This document shows positions 52,258 through 61,738 of a stretch of DNA of 64,000 nucleotides, piece after piece. The DNA lies in contig NZ_CP064188.1 in assembly GCF_015353075.1 (NCBI RefSeq), positions 868,001 through 932,000 of the forward strand, in the 5' to 3' direction. The notes beneath the pieces are model-generated. The model did no database searches, was not told where the DNA came from, and saw only the letters and a program-made list of their open reading frames with translations. A program made the translations under genes and the position numbers. Numbering within the stretch: position 1 is the first letter of the stretch; every line of letters begins with the position of its first letter. The stretch is from Rhizobium sp. 007 (GTDB lineage Bacteria > Pseudomonadota > Alphaproteobacteria > Rhizobiales > Rhizobiaceae).

Positions 52258-52926
52258 ATGACCGATCACAGTGACGAGACAATTGCCGCGCGGATAAGCC
52301 GCGTACTTGCTGACCGGATCGTGACAGGACAGCTCGCACCCGGCTCCAAACTCAAGCAGGATCATATCGCCGAGGAATTCGGCTCCAGCCATGTACCGGT
52401 GCGCGAGGCACTTCGGCGGCTGGAGGCGCAGGGGCTTGCGATCAGCGAGCCGAGGCGAGGCGTCCGCGTTGCGTCATTCGATCTTGCAGAAGTGCAGGAA
52501 GTAGCGCGCATGCGCGCTGCGCTCGAAGTTCTGGCGCTTCGCCATGCTGCTCCCCACCTGACGCCGTCCATCCTCGATCATGCCGAACGCGCCACCCTTG
52601 AAGGCGACCAGGCCGTTGATGTTCGCGGCTGGGAAGCGGCAAACAGGCGCTTTCACCGGCTGGTGCTTTCGCCTTGCGGGATGCCGCGCCTCTTGGCGGC
52701 AATCGATGATCTGCACGCTGCGAGCGCGCGGTTTCTTTTTTCAACGTGGAACTCGGGCTGGATGACACCCAAGGACCGCGATCATCGAGCGATCCTCGGT
52801 TTTCTTCGCGAAGGAGAAACCGAACACGCGGCCACTGTCCTGGAGCGGCATGTCCAATGGATCGGCCGGCGGCCGGCAAGAAGCGGCGCTGCTCCCGACG
52901 CCGAGCGTTTCGCGATCGTCGGCTGA
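52258..52926 (+). CDS. bioR: Biotin operon repressor BioR, GntR family
   Basis: The 222-residue GntR/FCD-type regulator has a winged helix-turn-helix (VTGQLAPGSKLKQDHIAEEF then VPVREALRRLEAQGLAISEP, about residues 22-63) and a helical effector domain (about 75-205). Its identity rests on context: a perfect BioR box directly before its own ATG, further boxes before bioB, and the bio operon 140 bp downstream. BioR represses bio genes when biotin is sufficient, replacing BirA in this lineage. No ribosome site is seen between box and ATG, so the message may be leaderless or start near the box. Confidence 0.9.
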   Translation: MTDHSDETIAARISRVLADRIVTGQLAPGSKLKQDHIAEEFGSSHVPVREALRRLEAQGLAISEPRRGVRVASFDLAEVQEVARMRAALEVLALRHAAPHLTPSILDHAERATLEGDQAVDVRGWEAANRRFHRLVLSPCGMPRLLAAIDDLHAASARFLFSTWNSGWMTPKDRDHRAILGFLREGETEHAATVLERHVQWIGRRPARSGAAPDAERFAIVG

Positions 52927-53005
52927 GCAGGCCGTTTACCCATCGCTGCAATCTGTCGCTAGCGGAAAATTCACCTCTGCCCTTGCCTTATGTTGCGCTG
53001 CATTA

Positions 53006-53034
53006 TTATAGATAAAGCTGGAAGATATCTATAT
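53006..53034. promoter_or_regulatory. BioR box and degenerate second box upstream of bioB
   Basis: TTATAGATAA (53006-53015) is the perfect BioR palindrome read on the other strand. ATATCTATAT (53025-53034) matches it at 8 of 10 positions, 19 bp away centre to centre, about two helical turns. They lie 52 and 33 bp before the bioB ATG, fitting repression of the operon. Confidence 0.8.
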
Positions 53035-53066
53035 GGCAACGCATCCAAAAGGGAGGACCTCGTTCG

Positions 53067-54080
53067 ATGCAGGCTGAAACGGCTGATTTGAATGGTGCAT
53101 ACGAGATTGCGGAGCCTCTCGCCCCTCGGCATCGGGCTGATGAAGCAGAAATTATCTATAATTTGCCATTCAACGATCTTCTTTTTCGTGCTCACGGCGT
53201 TCATCGCGAAAACTTTGATCCGAACGCTGTCCAGATGAGCCGTCTGCTGTCCATCAAGACCGGCGGCTGCGCCGAGGACTGCGGCTATTGCAGCCAGTCA
53301 GCCCATTATCCGACCGGGCTCAAGGCCTCGAAGCTGATGGAGGTCGAGCGTGTCCTTGCTGAAGCGCGCAGGGCAAAGGAGGGCGGCGCGACCCGCTATT
53401 GCATGGGCGCGGCATGGCGCAGCCCGAAGGATCGCGACATGGATGCGATCGCTGCCATGGTTAAGGGCGTCAAGGCGCTGGGCATGGAAACCTGCATGAC
53501 GCTCGGCATGCTGACGCCGGCACAGAGCGCTGCGCTCGCGCAAGCGGGGCTTGACTATTACAACCACAATATCGACACCTCCGAACGCTTCTACGGCGAG
53601 ATTATAACCACGCGGACATTTGCCGACCGTTTGGAGACACTGTCGAATGTTCGTGACGCCGGCATCAAGGTCTGTGCGGGCGGCATCCTCGGGATGGGAG
53701 AGACGGCCGCCGACCGCATCGCGATGCTGGTGACGCTTGCCAATCTGGCCGTGCCTCCCGAGAGCGTGCCGATCAACATGCTGATCCCGATCCCGGGTTC
53801 GAAGCTTGCCGACGCCGAACCCGTCGATCCGATCGAGTTCGTGCGAACGATCGCTCTGGCCCGCATTTTGATGCCGACCTCGCACCTGCGGCTTTCGGCG
53901 GGACGCTCCGATATGAGCGATGAGATGCAAGCCCTCTGTTTCTTCGCCGGTGCCAATTCCATCTTCGTCGGCGATACCCTTTTGACAGCCGACAATCCAG
54001 GCGAGGACGATGACAGCGCACTGTTTCGCCGCCTCGGTCTGAAGCCGATGGAACTGGACGGCGGGGAGACGGCCCCATGA
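53067..54080 (+). CDS. bioB: Biotin synthase
   Basis: The 337-residue radical SAM enzyme converts dethiobiotin to biotin. The cluster motif CAEDCGYC (about residues 69-76) binds the 4Fe-4S/SAM centre, followed by [10 protein letters not shown] and [11 protein letters not shown]; the [15 protein letters not shown] and [10 protein letters not shown] motifs belong to the family. GGGAGGA precedes the ATG. Residues 1-30 are a variable extension with a BioR box (53152-53161) inside its coding sequence. It heads bioBFDA-bioZ, all linked by 4 nt overlaps. Confidence 0.97.
   Translation: MQAETADLNGAYEIAEPLAPRHRADEAEIIYNLPFNDLLFRAHGVHRENFDPNAVQMSRLLSIKTGGCAEDCGYCSQSAHYPTGLKASKLMEVERVLAEARRAKEGGATRYCMGAAWRSPKDRDMDAIAAMVKGVKALGMETCMTLGMLTPAQSAALAQAGLDYYNHNIDTSERFYGEIITTRTFADRLETLSNVRDAGIKVCAGGILGMGETAADRIAMLVTLANLAVPPESVPINMLIPIPGSKLADAEPVDPIEFVRTIALARILMPTSHLRLSAGRSDMSDEMQALCFFAGANSIFVGDTLLTADNPGEDDDSALFRRLGLKPMELDGGETAP
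53152..53161. promoter_or_regulatory. Third perfect BioR box, inside the bioB coding sequence
   Basis: TTATCTATAA occurs again 86 bp into bioB, in codons for Ile-Ile-Tyr-Asn, just before the conserved LPFNDLLFR segment. It is seen directly. Whether it is bound, as a downstream roadblock site, or a coding coincidence is open. Confidence 0.5.
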
Positions 54081-55225
54081 GCTTTGCGGGCCTTGCCCGC
54101 TACGAGCGGACACTGGCCGGCCTTGAACGGAAGGGCCGCGCCCGGGCGCTGATCGGCCAGAGCGGCATCGATTTTACGTCGAACGACTATCTGGGGCTTG
54201 CTCAATCGGAGCGCCTTAAGAACGCGATTGCCGAAGCGATCGGGCGCGGCGTTGCGGTCGGGGCAGGGGGATCGAGGCTGCTGCGGGGCAATCATCCCGA
54301 GCACGAAGCGCTCGAGGAGCAGGCAGCCGCATATTTCGGAACCGAAAGGGTCGTCTATTTCGGCAGCGGCTACGCGGCCAACGTCGCTGTCTTCTCGACC
54401 CTTCCGCAGCGCGAGGACATCATCATCCACGATGCCCTGGTCCATGCAAGCGCGCATGAGGGGATCGCGGCGAGCAAGGCACGGGCGATGTCGGTCGCTC
54501 ACAACGATGTTGCCGCCTTCGATGAGGCGATCAGGAGATGGCGCCGCTCAGGCGGCACTGGCAGGGCGTGGATTGCCGTCGAGAGCCTCTATTCCATGGA
54601 CGGCGATCGCGCACCGCTTGCTCAACTTGCAAGCATTGCGAATGCGCATGACGCCTTCCTGGTCGTGGACGAAGCGCATGCAACCGGTGTCTTCGGGCCG
54701 GGGGGACGCGGTTTTTCGGCAGGTCTGGAAGCGCAAGACAACCTCATCGTCCTTCACACCTGCGGCAAGGCGCTCGGTGTTGCCGGAGCGCTGCTTTCTG
54801 CAAGCGCTGTCATTTGCGACTACCTCGTCAACCGCGCCCGCGGTTTCATCTATGCGACGGCGCCTTCGCCGTTGATGGCGGCTGCTGTTGGCGAAGCGTT
54901 GCGCGTTCTCGAGGACGAGCCGCAGCGGCGCGCCGAGCTCGACAAGCTGCGGGCTTTTGCAAACTCCGCACTTGCGGCTGCGACCGGTGCCAAAGGCAGC
55001 GGTTCCCAGATCCTGCCGGTGATGATCGGCGACAATGCGCGCGCCGTCGCAATTGCCGCGCATATGCGCGACCAAGGATTCGACATCAGGGCAATCCGCC
55101 CGCCGACCGTGCCGGAGGGGACAGCGCGGCTGAGAATCGCAATCACGCTTAACGTGGATTCCAGCATGATTTCCAGCATGTTCGAGCAGCTTGCAGCCGT
55201 CCTGGCGGAGGAGGATCGGTCATGA
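54077..55225 (+). CDS. bioF: 8-amino-7-oxononanoate synthase
   Basis: The 382-residue PLP enzyme of the alpha-oxoamine synthase family condenses pimeloyl-thioester with alanine. Signs are the family start NDYLGLAQ (about residues 35-42), [36 protein letters not shown] (about 197-212) and the PLP-Lys in [10 protein letters not shown] (about 227). It starts within the bioB stop (ATGA) and overlaps bioD. It catalyses the first step of ring assembly, downstream of the BioZ-made pimeloyl chain. Confidence 0.97.
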   Translation: MSFAGLARYERTLAGLERKGRARALIGQSGIDFTSNDYLGLAQSERLKNAIAEAIGRGVAVGAGGSRLLRGNHPEHEALEEQAAAYFGTERVVYFGSGYAANVAVFSTLPQREDIIIHDALVHASAHEGIAASKARAMSVAHNDVAAFDEAIRRWRRSGGTGRAWIAVESLYSMDGDRAPLAQLASIANAHDAFLVVDEAHATGVFGPGGRGFSAGLEAQDNLIVLHTCGKALGVAGALLSASAVICDYLVNRARGFIYATAPSPLMAAAVGEALRVLEDEPQRRAELDKLRAFANSALAAATGAKGSGSQILPVMIGDNARAVAIAAHMRDQGFDIRAIRPPTVPEGTARLRIAITLNVDSSMISSMFEQLAAVLAEEDRS

Positions 55226-55860
55226 CGCAGGCTTGCGTCGTCACCGGGACGGATACCGGCATCGGCAAGACGTGGTTCGCCGCTGCCCTGACGCAGGCAC
55301 TGGATGGCTATTACTGGAAGCCGGTGCAGGCGGGTCTTGAGGAAGAGACAGACAGCCAAGCTGTCGCACGGCTGGGCGGCATTTCTCCGGCACGGATCAT
55401 CCCGGAGGCTTACAGGCTGAAGACACCAGCATCTCCGCATCTCTCCGCCAGGCTCGATCGCGTGTCGGTCGAGCCCGAGCGACTGAGCCTTCCTGAAACC
55501 GACCACCCTCTGGTCGTGGAAGGGGCCGGCGGCCTTTTGGTGCCGCTTACGGACCGGCTGTTGTTCGCGGATGTTTTTGCCCATTGGCAGGTCCCTGTCA
55601 TTTTGTGCGCGAGGACCACGCTTGGAACGATCAATCATACGCTGCTGTCGCTAGAGGCGCTGAAGCACCGTGCCATGCCGATCCTCGGTGTTGCTTTCAT
55701 CGGTGACGAGAACGCCGAAACGCAGCGGGTCATCGCCGAGATCGGAGGCATTCGGTCGCTTGGCCGCCTGCCGTGGTTGTCTGGTCCAACGCCCAAGACA
55801 CTGCAGAAGGCTTTCGCCGAAAACATCGATATTGGACGCATCAAGGCAGCCCTGGCATGA
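55222..55860 (+). CDS. bioD: ATP-dependent dethiobiotin synthetase
   Basis: The 212-residue protein closes the ureido ring of dethiobiotin. It has the P-loop [11 protein letters not shown] (about residues 7-17), [17 protein letters not shown] with the catalytic Lys (about 32-48) and [12 protein letters not shown] (about 95-106). The start overlaps the bioF stop and the end overlaps the bioA start (ATGA). It acts in the cytoplasm as a homodimer. Confidence 0.95.
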   Translation: MTQACVVTGTDTGIGKTWFAAALTQALDGYYWKPVQAGLEEETDSQAVARLGGISPARIIPEAYRLKTPASPHLSARLDRVSVEPERLSLPETDHPLVVEGAGGLLVPLTDRLLFADVFAHWQVPVILCARTTLGTINHTLLSLEALKHRAMPILGVAFIGDENAETQRVIAEIGGIRSLGRLPWLSGPTPKTLQKAFAENIDIGRIKAALA

Positions 55861-57122
55861 CGCATTCTCGTGTATGGCATCCCTTCACCCAGCACGCGCT
55901 CGAACCGCGCATGAAGCCGATCGTTGAGACGGCAGGCGCCTACCTTATCGATGAGGACGGCAATCATGTTCTTGACGCGATCTCATCATGGTGGGTGATC
56001 ACCCACGGCCATCGGCACCCTGCCATCATGAGCGCAATTGGCGCCGCCGCTGGACGCTATGACCAGCTCATCTTCGCCGAATATACGCATGCGCCGGCCG
56101 AAGAGCTGGCTGAAGGGCTGATCGCCGTTGCACCGCCCGGACTGGCCCATGTCTTTTATTCCGACAGCGGATCGACCGCCGTCGAGGTCGCACTGAAGAT
56201 GGCGCTCGGTTTTTTCCATAACAAAGGCGAGCGGCGCAATCGCATCGTCGTCATGGAACATGCCTATCACGGCGATACGATCGGCACGATGTCGGCCGGT
56301 GAGCGCGGCGTGTTCAATGCTGCCTACGAACCGCTGCTCTTTGCCGTCGACCGGCTGCCTTTCCCAGAGGCCGGCCGCGAGCAAGAAACTCTCGATGCCT
56401 TCGAAAGCTACTGCCGGTCAGGCGAAGTCGCAGCTCTTCTCATCGAGCCGCTCGTCCTCGGGGCGGGCGGCATGAAGATCTATGCGCCGTGGCTTCTTGC
56501 GAGCCTCAAGGAGGTTGCCGAGCGTTGCGGGACGCTTCTCATTGCCGATGAAGTGATGACCGGTTGGGGGCGCACCGGAACGCTTTTTGGCTGTGAGCAG
56601 GCAGCGATCACCCCGGACATCCTCTGTACGTCGAAAGGCCTGACGGGAGGTGCTCTACCGCTGGCGGCAACGTTGTGCACGGCGGAAATCTTCGACGCGC
56701 ACCTTTCCACTGACCGCCGCAGAACCTTCTTTCATTCGAGTTCCTACACAGCCAATCCGATCGCCTGCGCAGCAGCGGTTGCCAATCTTTCCGTCTGGCG
56801 GGATGAGCCGGTGCAGGCACGGCTTAAGGCTCTCGCGGACGTGCATCGGGCGCATCTGACCCGCTTTTCGAACGACGTGCGTTTCCGCAATGTTCGGCAA
56901 ATCGGAACGATCGCGGCTCTTGATCTCGATGTCGTGGCGGGCGGATACTTGGCAGAGGTCGGGCCGAGGCTGCGCGCTTTCTTCCGCGAGCGTCACCTGC
57001 TCATCCGGCCGCTCGGCAACGTCATCTACCTGATGCCGCCCTATTGCATCACGGCCAAGGAGCTCGAATGCGCCTATGAAGCGATCGAAGAAGCCGCCTT
57101 TCACTTCAGGGTGTCGGCATGA
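55857..57122 (+). CDS. bioA: Adenosylmethionine-8-amino-7-oxononanoate aminotransferase
   Basis: The 421-residue class III aminotransferase makes 7,8-diaminononanoate using SAM as amino donor. Family motifs are VWHPFTQH (about residues 6-13), [48 protein letters not shown] (about 232-244) and the PLP-Lys in [10 protein letters not shown] (about 261). The ATG at 55857 lies in the bioD stop; an upstream in-frame extension would overlap bioD deeply and is rejected. Its stop overlaps the bioZ start. Confidence 0.96.
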   Translation: MTHSRVWHPFTQHALEPRMKPIVETAGAYLIDEDGNHVLDAISSWWVITHGHRHPAIMSAIGAAAGRYDQLIFAEYTHAPAEELAEGLIAVAPPGLAHVFYSDSGSTAVEVALKMALGFFHNKGERRNRIVVMEHAYHGDTIGTMSAGERGVFNAAYEPLLFAVDRLPFPEAGREQETLDAFESYCRSGEVAALLIEPLVLGAGGMKIYAPWLLASLKEVAERCGTLLIADEVMTGWGRTGTLFGCEQAAITPDILCTSKGLTGGALPLAATLCTAEIFDAHLSTDRRRTFFHSSSYTANPIACAAAVANLSVWRDEPVQARLKALADVHRAHLTRFSNDVRFRNVRQIGTIAALDLDVVAGGYLAEVGPRLRAFFRERHLLIRPLGNVIYLMPPYCITAKELECAYEAIEEAAFHFRVSA

Positions 57123-58108
57123 CCGCGGCGAGGGCTTCGCGGCTGGCGGGCTTCGGGCACAGCGTGCCGGCGCGACGGGTCGAAAACGGCGAGATTGAGA
57201 GGGCGCTTGGGCTGGAACCCGGCTGGATCGAACGCCGTACAGGCATTCGTGCCAGGCACTGGGCGCAAGAGGGCGACACCTTGAGCGGGCTTGCGGCCCG
57301 CGCCGGGGCCATGGCCCTTAGCGATGCCGGCGTCGACCGGGCCGAAATCGCCTTGACGCTGCTTGCAACCTCGACCCCTGACCAATTGCTGCCGCCGTCA
57401 GCGCCCCTGCTTGCCCATCGCCTCGGTCTTGCAAATTCCGGAGCGATCGATCTTGCAGGCGCCTGCTCGGGCTTTCTTTATGCGCTGACACTTGCCGACG
57501 GCTTTGTTCGAAGCCAAGCAAGACCGGTACTCGTCGTTGCCGCAAACATCTTAAGCCGGCGGATCAACCCGGCCGAGCGCGCGAGCTCGGTTCTGTTTGC
57601 CGACGCAGCTGGTGCGGTCGTGCTTTCGCCATCGGTCGAGCCCGGCACCGGTCTCCTCGGCGTCGATCTTACGTCCGATGGAAGCGGTTACGACCTGATC
57701 TCGATCGCTGCCGGCGGCAGCAACCGCCCGTTTGCGCCGGGGATGAGGGCCGAGGACTTTCTCATGACGATGCGCGACGGACGTGAGGTGTTTTCGCGTG
57801 CTGTCGAGATGATGACGGCTTCTTCGCTGCGGGCGCTCGAGCGCGCGGGCATGGTCACGTCGAATGTCAGCCGGTTCGTGCCGCACCAGGCCAATACGCG
57901 AATCTTCAGCGCCGTGGGCGAGAAACTGGGTATTTCGGACGTCAAAACCGTCAGCACAATTGCCGACTACGGCAATTCATCTGCCGCGACCATTGCCCTG
58001 TCGCTGTCGATTGCCAAGGAGAAACGGCCGTTTGCCTCGGGCGAGGCGGTGCTTCTAACGGCTGCGGGTGCCGGATTGACCGGTGGTGCCTTGGTTTTGG
58101 GATTTTGA
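57119..58108 (+). CDS. bioZ: BioZ, KAS III-like enzyme for pimeloyl precursor synthesis
   Basis: The 329-residue FabH-like ketosynthase has the triad Cys in [13 protein letters not shown] (about residue 115), His in VPHQANTRI (about 257) and Asn in YGNSSAAT (about 287). In Agrobacterium BioZ starts biotin synthesis by condensing glutaryl-CoA with malonyl-ACP, which replaces the BioC/BioH route; no bioC or bioH is nearby. Position as the last gene of bioBFDA and a 4 nt overlap with bioA support BioZ over housekeeping FabH. It ends 37 bp from the convergent permease gene. Confidence 0.93.
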   Translation: MTAARASRLAGFGHSVPARRVENGEIERALGLEPGWIERRTGIRARHWAQEGDTLSGLAARAGAMALSDAGVDRAEIALTLLATSTPDQLLPPSAPLLAHRLGLANSGAIDLAGACSGFLYALTLADGFVRSQARPVLVVAANILSRRINPAERASSVLFADAAGAVVLSPSVEPGTGLLGVDLTSDGSGYDLISIAAGGSNRPFAPGMRAEDFLMTMRDGREVFSRAVEMMTASSLRALERAGMVTSNVSRFVPHQANTRIFSAVGEKLGISDVKTVSTIADYGNSSAATIALSLSIAKEKRPFASGEAVLLTAAGAGLTGGALVLGF

Positions 58109-58145
58109 GAGGTTTGCCAGCGGATAAATCCGGTAGGGCCGCGGG

Positions 58146-59132
58146 TCACCGGTTGGCAGGGCCGCGGCCGTAAAGCAGCAGCATGGCGATGATGACTACG
58201 CCGTAGATGATCTGCCGTCCTGCCTCCGGCATCTGCATGACCGAGAGGATCGATTGCAGGAGGGTGATTAAGATCACGCCGGCGACTGTGCCGAGGTAGG
58301 AGCCCCTGCCGCCGAGAATGGATGTTCCGCCGAGGACGACGGCGGCGATCGAGGGCAAAAGATAAGCATCGCCCATCGATTGGGCCGCCTTCGACGCATA
58401 GCCGGCAAGCAGGCCGCCGCCAAAGGCGCTAAGGGCACCGGAGGCGATGAAGGCGATCAGGACGATCCGGCGGGTGTTGATGCCGGATAGATAGGCCGCG
58501 CTCTCGCGGTTGCCGATGCCGTAGACGGAGCGGCCGAATGTCGTGCGCGTGAGGGCAAAGACCGTGCCGGCACCGATCACGGCCCAGATGAGCACGGCAT
58601 TGGGTATGCCGGGGAGAAGAAAGCCGGTTGCCAGATAACGCATGGCAAATGTAGCCGAATCCTGTGGTGAGAAGCCACCAGTATAAAGGACCATCAACCC
58701 CTGAGCGACGGCGTTGGTCGCAAGCGTGATGATCATCGAGGGAATGCGCAGATAAGCGACGCCGATCCCGTTGGCGAGGCCGATTGCCATGCCGCAGACA
58801 ATTCCGAAGGGAATAGCAAGCATCTCGCCTGCAGGACCATATGCGGCCGCAGCACAAGCCATCATTCCGCCAACGGCGACCGACCAGGGAACGGAAAGAT
58901 CGATCTGGCCGAGCAAGATGACGATCATCATGCCGGTGGCAATGACGCCAAGGAAGGATGCCACTTTCAACTGCTGCAGGAGATATTCGGGCGACAGGAA
59001 ACTCGTCGAATAAAAACTGCCGATGATCAGCAAAAGGATGATGCAGCCGAAGGCCGTCGCGATCGCCGGATCGAGCCGCCGCACGAATTTAGGCAGAGAG
59101 CTCACCGGCTCTTCTCGCGCTGCGTTGCTCAT
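58146..59132 (-). CDS. CUT2-type ABC transporter permease (second of two)
   Basis: The 328-residue RbsC-family permease has about nine to ten membrane segments, the VILLGQIDLSVPWSVAVGG block, and GGTSILGGRGSYLGT late. ATG 59132 overlaps the stop of the preceding permease (ATGA); upstream in-frame codons lie inside that gene and are rejected. With the partner permease it likely forms a heterodimeric channel, as in AI-2- or erythritol-type transporters that use two permeases. It is the last gene of the transporter operon. Confidence 0.9.
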   Translation of the reverse strand: MSNAAREEPVSSLPKFVRRLDPAIATAFGCIILLLIIGSFYSTSFLSPEYLLQQLKVASFLGVIATGMMIVILLGQIDLSVPWSVAVGGMMACAAAAYGPAGEMLAIPFGIVCGMAIGLANGIGVAYLRIPSMIITLATNAVAQGLMVLYTGGFSPQDSATFAMRYLATGFLLPGIPNAVLIWAVIGAGTVFALTRTTFGRSVYGIGNRESAAYLSGINTRRIVLIAFIASGALSAFGGGLLAGYASKAAQSMGDAYLLPSIAAVVLGGTSILGGRGSYLGTVAGVILITLLQSILSVMQMPEAGRQIIYGVVIIAMLLLYGRGPANR

Positions 59133-60109
59133 CCGAACCACTCCAGGCGATTGCGGACGCGGAACAATCCGAAGGCTCCGAGGCTGACGGCGACGAGCAG
59201 CACCACACCCTGGAACAGAGGCTGCCACAGCGGATCGAAATCGAAGACGAAAAGCAGGTCGCCGATGGTGCGGAAGGCGAGCGCTCCGAATATCGCACCG
59301 ATCGCGCTGCCCTTGCCGCCAAAAAGGGATACGCCGCCAAGGACGACCGAGGCGATCGAGAAAAGCGTGTAGGCATTGCCGCTTGCAAGGGCTGCCTCGC
59401 CTGTGAAAGTGAAGAATGTGAGAAACAGACCGCCGATCGAGGCAAGAAGGCCGGCCAGCGCATAGGCAGTAAACTTGGCGCGGCGGATCGGTAGTCCGGA
59501 CATATAGGCTGCGGTCTCCGACGAGCCGGATGCATAAGCCGTCCGTCCGATGACAGACCGGCTGAACGGCACCCAAATGATGAGAACGATGGCAGCCAGG
59601 GCAACCAGGCTGGCGGGCACAGTGCCGAATATCTTTCCGGTCATGATATCTGCCAGTTCCTCATTGACCGAGCCGCCGGGAAAGGGCCGCAGCAGCAAGG
59701 CGATCCCGAAGAAGACCGCGCCCGTCGCGATGGTGGCGACAATCGGCTGCAATCTCCCATAAATGACGATCAGGCCGTTCAATGCCCCGCAGAAAAGACC
59801 GGTGGCCAGAACGGCGATCACGCCGAAGGCCGTTTCGATCGCCGTTCCAAGAACGATCCAGGAGGCCAGCGCATTGGTAAGGATGAAGATCATGCCGACG
59901 GATAGGTCGATGCCCGCCGTGATCACGACCAGCGTCTGCGCCATCGCGACAAAGGCAAGCAGAACACCCTTGTTGGCGGCGGTCTGCACGACGTTGGCCG
60001 TTAAACCGGCCGGATGGTTGGAGACATAGATGGCAAACATGACGAGGAAAATACCGGCTGCCATCAGCGTGCTGCGCCGTTCGTTCAACCGGTAACGCCA
60101 TTCCTTCAT
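59129..60109 (-). CDS. CUT2-type ABC transporter permease (first of two)
   Basis: The 326-residue RbsC-family permease has the VVITAGIDLSVGMIFILTN block (about residues 61-79) and GGVSLFGGKGSAIGA late, with about ten hydrophobic segments. Its start overlaps the ATPase stop and its stop overlaps the next permease start, both by ATGA. The two permeases of the operon differ clearly in sequence, so they are not a recent duplication. Confidence 0.9.
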   Translation of the reverse strand: MKEWRYRLNERRSTLMAAGIFLVMFAIYVSNHPAGLTANVVQTAANKGVLLAFVAMAQTLVVITAGIDLSVGMIFILTNALASWIVLGTAIETAFGVIAVLATGLFCGALNGLIVIYGRLQPIVATIATGAVFFGIALLLRPFPGGSVNEELADIMTGKIFGTVPASLVALAAIVLIIWVPFSRSVIGRTAYASGSSETAAYMSGLPIRRAKFTAYALAGLLASIGGLFLTFFTFTGEAALASGNAYTLFSIASVVLGGVSLFGGKGSAIGAIFGALAFRTIGDLLFVFDFDPLWQPLFQGVVLLVAVSLGAFGLFRVRNRLEWFG

Positions 60110-61659
60110 GCCGCGCTCTCCGCCTTCTCGCCCTCGACATTGAGCGCGCTTGCGACCAAAGCATGCTGTGTAATGCCGTCGTCCCTCAGTTCGCGCACGA
60201 TGCTGCCGTTATAAAACACGAGAACGCGATCGCAGCAGCCGATCAGTTCATCGTAATCCGTCGAATAAAAAAGAATGGCCGCGCCTGCCTCGGCAAGCCG
60301 CCGCAGCAACTGGTAAATTTCCTGTTTGGTGCCGACATCGATGCCGCGTGTGGGGTCGTTGAGCAGCACGATCCGAGGCCGGCGCATCAGCCACTTGGCA
60401 ATGACGACCTTTTGCTGATTGCCGCCAGAAAGCGCGCCGACCGGAATGTCGAGGCCTGCCGTCTTGATCGCCAGCAACTGCACCATCTCGTCGATCAGCT
60501 GTTCTTCCTTTTGCCGATCTATGACGCCACCCTTGGATACCCGGTCCAGCACCGCGAAGGAGAGATTTTCCCGAACCGTCATCGGCAGCATCAATCCTTC
60601 GGTCTTGCGGTCCTCGGGGATCAGAGCCATGCCTATATGCTTTGAGCGTGCGACTGCCGGACTGGTGAGTGCGACGGGCTTGCCATCGACAAGGACGGAG
60701 CCGATGGTGCCGCGAAGCACGCCGAAAAGGGCAAGCAGCATTTCGCGCTGTCCTTGCCCGTCCAGACCGCCAAGGCCGACCACCTCGCCTCTGCCGACGG
60801 TAAGAGAAATGTCGCGCAGGCTGTCCCCCCAGCAGAGCTTGCGGCACTCAAGAGGGGGAGGAGCCGTATCGGTTGCCGCTCGCGCCGGCTTCGGCGGGAA
60901 GGCGCTGGAATATTCACGGCCGATCATCATTTCGACGATCTCGCTGCCGCTGCGCGTTCCGGCCGCAAAGCTCATGACATTGCGGCCATTGCGCAAAACC
61001 GTGCATTCATCGGCCAGTTCGGCGATCTCTTGCATGCGGTGTGAAATGTAAAGCAGCGCCAAGCCCTCGGATCGTAGTCGCCTCAGGACGGAAAAAACCT
61101 TGGCGACGTCAGCTGCCGTCAGCGCCGACGTTCCCTCGTCGAGAATAAGAATGCGCGGCTTCCATGCGAGCGCCTTGGCGATCTCGACCAGTTGCCGACG
61201 CGACAATGACAGATCCTTGACCAGCGCCCGCGGATGGATGTCTTCGGCGCCTGCCCGGGCCAGCATCTCCTCGGCGATCGCACGCTGGGCCCTGCGGTTG
61301 ATCAGGCCGAAATGGCGCGGCGGCGCGGCGATGCAGATGTTGTCGGCAACGCTCAGGTCGGGGATGAGCGAAAGCTCCTGGAACACACAGGTGACCCCGG
61401 CAGCGGAGGCTTCGGCGGGGGACCTGAAGCTGACCGGGCGTCCGTTCAGCAACATTTGGCCTTCATCGGGCGCGACGACACCTGCCATGATCTTGATAAG
61501 GGTCGATTTTCCCGCGCCATTCTCGCCGAGAATAGCGTGAATCCGCCCGGGTTTGACGGCAAGTTCGGCATTTTCCAGTGCGTGAACGCCGCCGTAACGC
61601 TTCGAAACACCGCTCATCTGGAAGAGGGGCGTTGCCGCCGGTAATTCTGATGTGATCAT
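60106..61659 (-). CDS. CUT2-type ABC transporter ATP-binding protein, tandem ATPase (RbsA/MglA-like)
   Basis: The 517-residue protein has two ATPase domains. The first has Walker A GENGAGKST (about residues 45-53), a variant signature LSLSRRQ and Walker B ILILDEGTSALT. The second has the family-typical degenerate P-loop GLDGQGQRE, a full LSGGNQQK signature and a variant Walker B (IVLLNDPTRGIDVG, Asn-Asp instead of Asp-Glu). Such asymmetry is usual in RbsA-type proteins. ATG 61659 with GAGGAACC upstream is the family start. A hairpin separates it from the binding-protein gene. Confidence 0.92.
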   Translation of the reverse strand: MITSELPAATPLFQMSGVSKRYGGVHALENAELAVKPGRIHAILGENGAGKSTLIKIMAGVVAPDEGQMLLNGRPVSFRSPAEASAAGVTCVFQELSLIPDLSVADNICIAAPPRHFGLINRRAQRAIAEEMLARAGAEDIHPRALVKDLSLSRRQLVEIAKALAWKPRILILDEGTSALTAADVAKVFSVLRRLRSEGLALLYISHRMQEIAELADECTVLRNGRNVMSFAAGTRSGSEIVEMMIGREYSSAFPPKPARAATDTAPPPLECRKLCWGDSLRDISLTVGRGEVVGLGGLDGQGQREMLLALFGVLRGTIGSVLVDGKPVALTSPAVARSKHIGMALIPEDRKTEGLMLPMTVRENLSFAVLDRVSKGGVIDRQKEEQLIDEMVQLLAIKTAGLDIPVGALSGGNQQKVVIAKWLMRRPRIVLLNDPTRGIDVGTKQEIYQLLRRLAEAGAAILFYSTDYDELIGCCDRVLVFYNGSIVRELRDDGITQHALVASALNVEGEKAESAA

Positions 61660-61684
61660 AAGGTTCCTCGAAACCGGTTTTTCT

Positions 61685-61712
61685 GGCGCGTCGCGGGCAC
61701 CCGCGACGCGCC
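61685..61712 (-). promoter_or_regulatory. Perfect intercistronic hairpin after the binding-protein gene
   Basis: GGCGCGTCGCGGG (61685-61697) and CCCGCGACGCGCC (61700-61712) pair perfectly; with a realistic six-base loop the stem is 11 bp. On the transcribed strand it is followed by AGAAAAACC, not a U-tract. It lies 26 nt after the binding-protein stop and 25 nt before the ATPase start. It probably sets differential message stability. Confidence 0.7.
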
Positions 61713-61738
61713 GTTCAAGCGAGCGGCTTGGACCCGGT

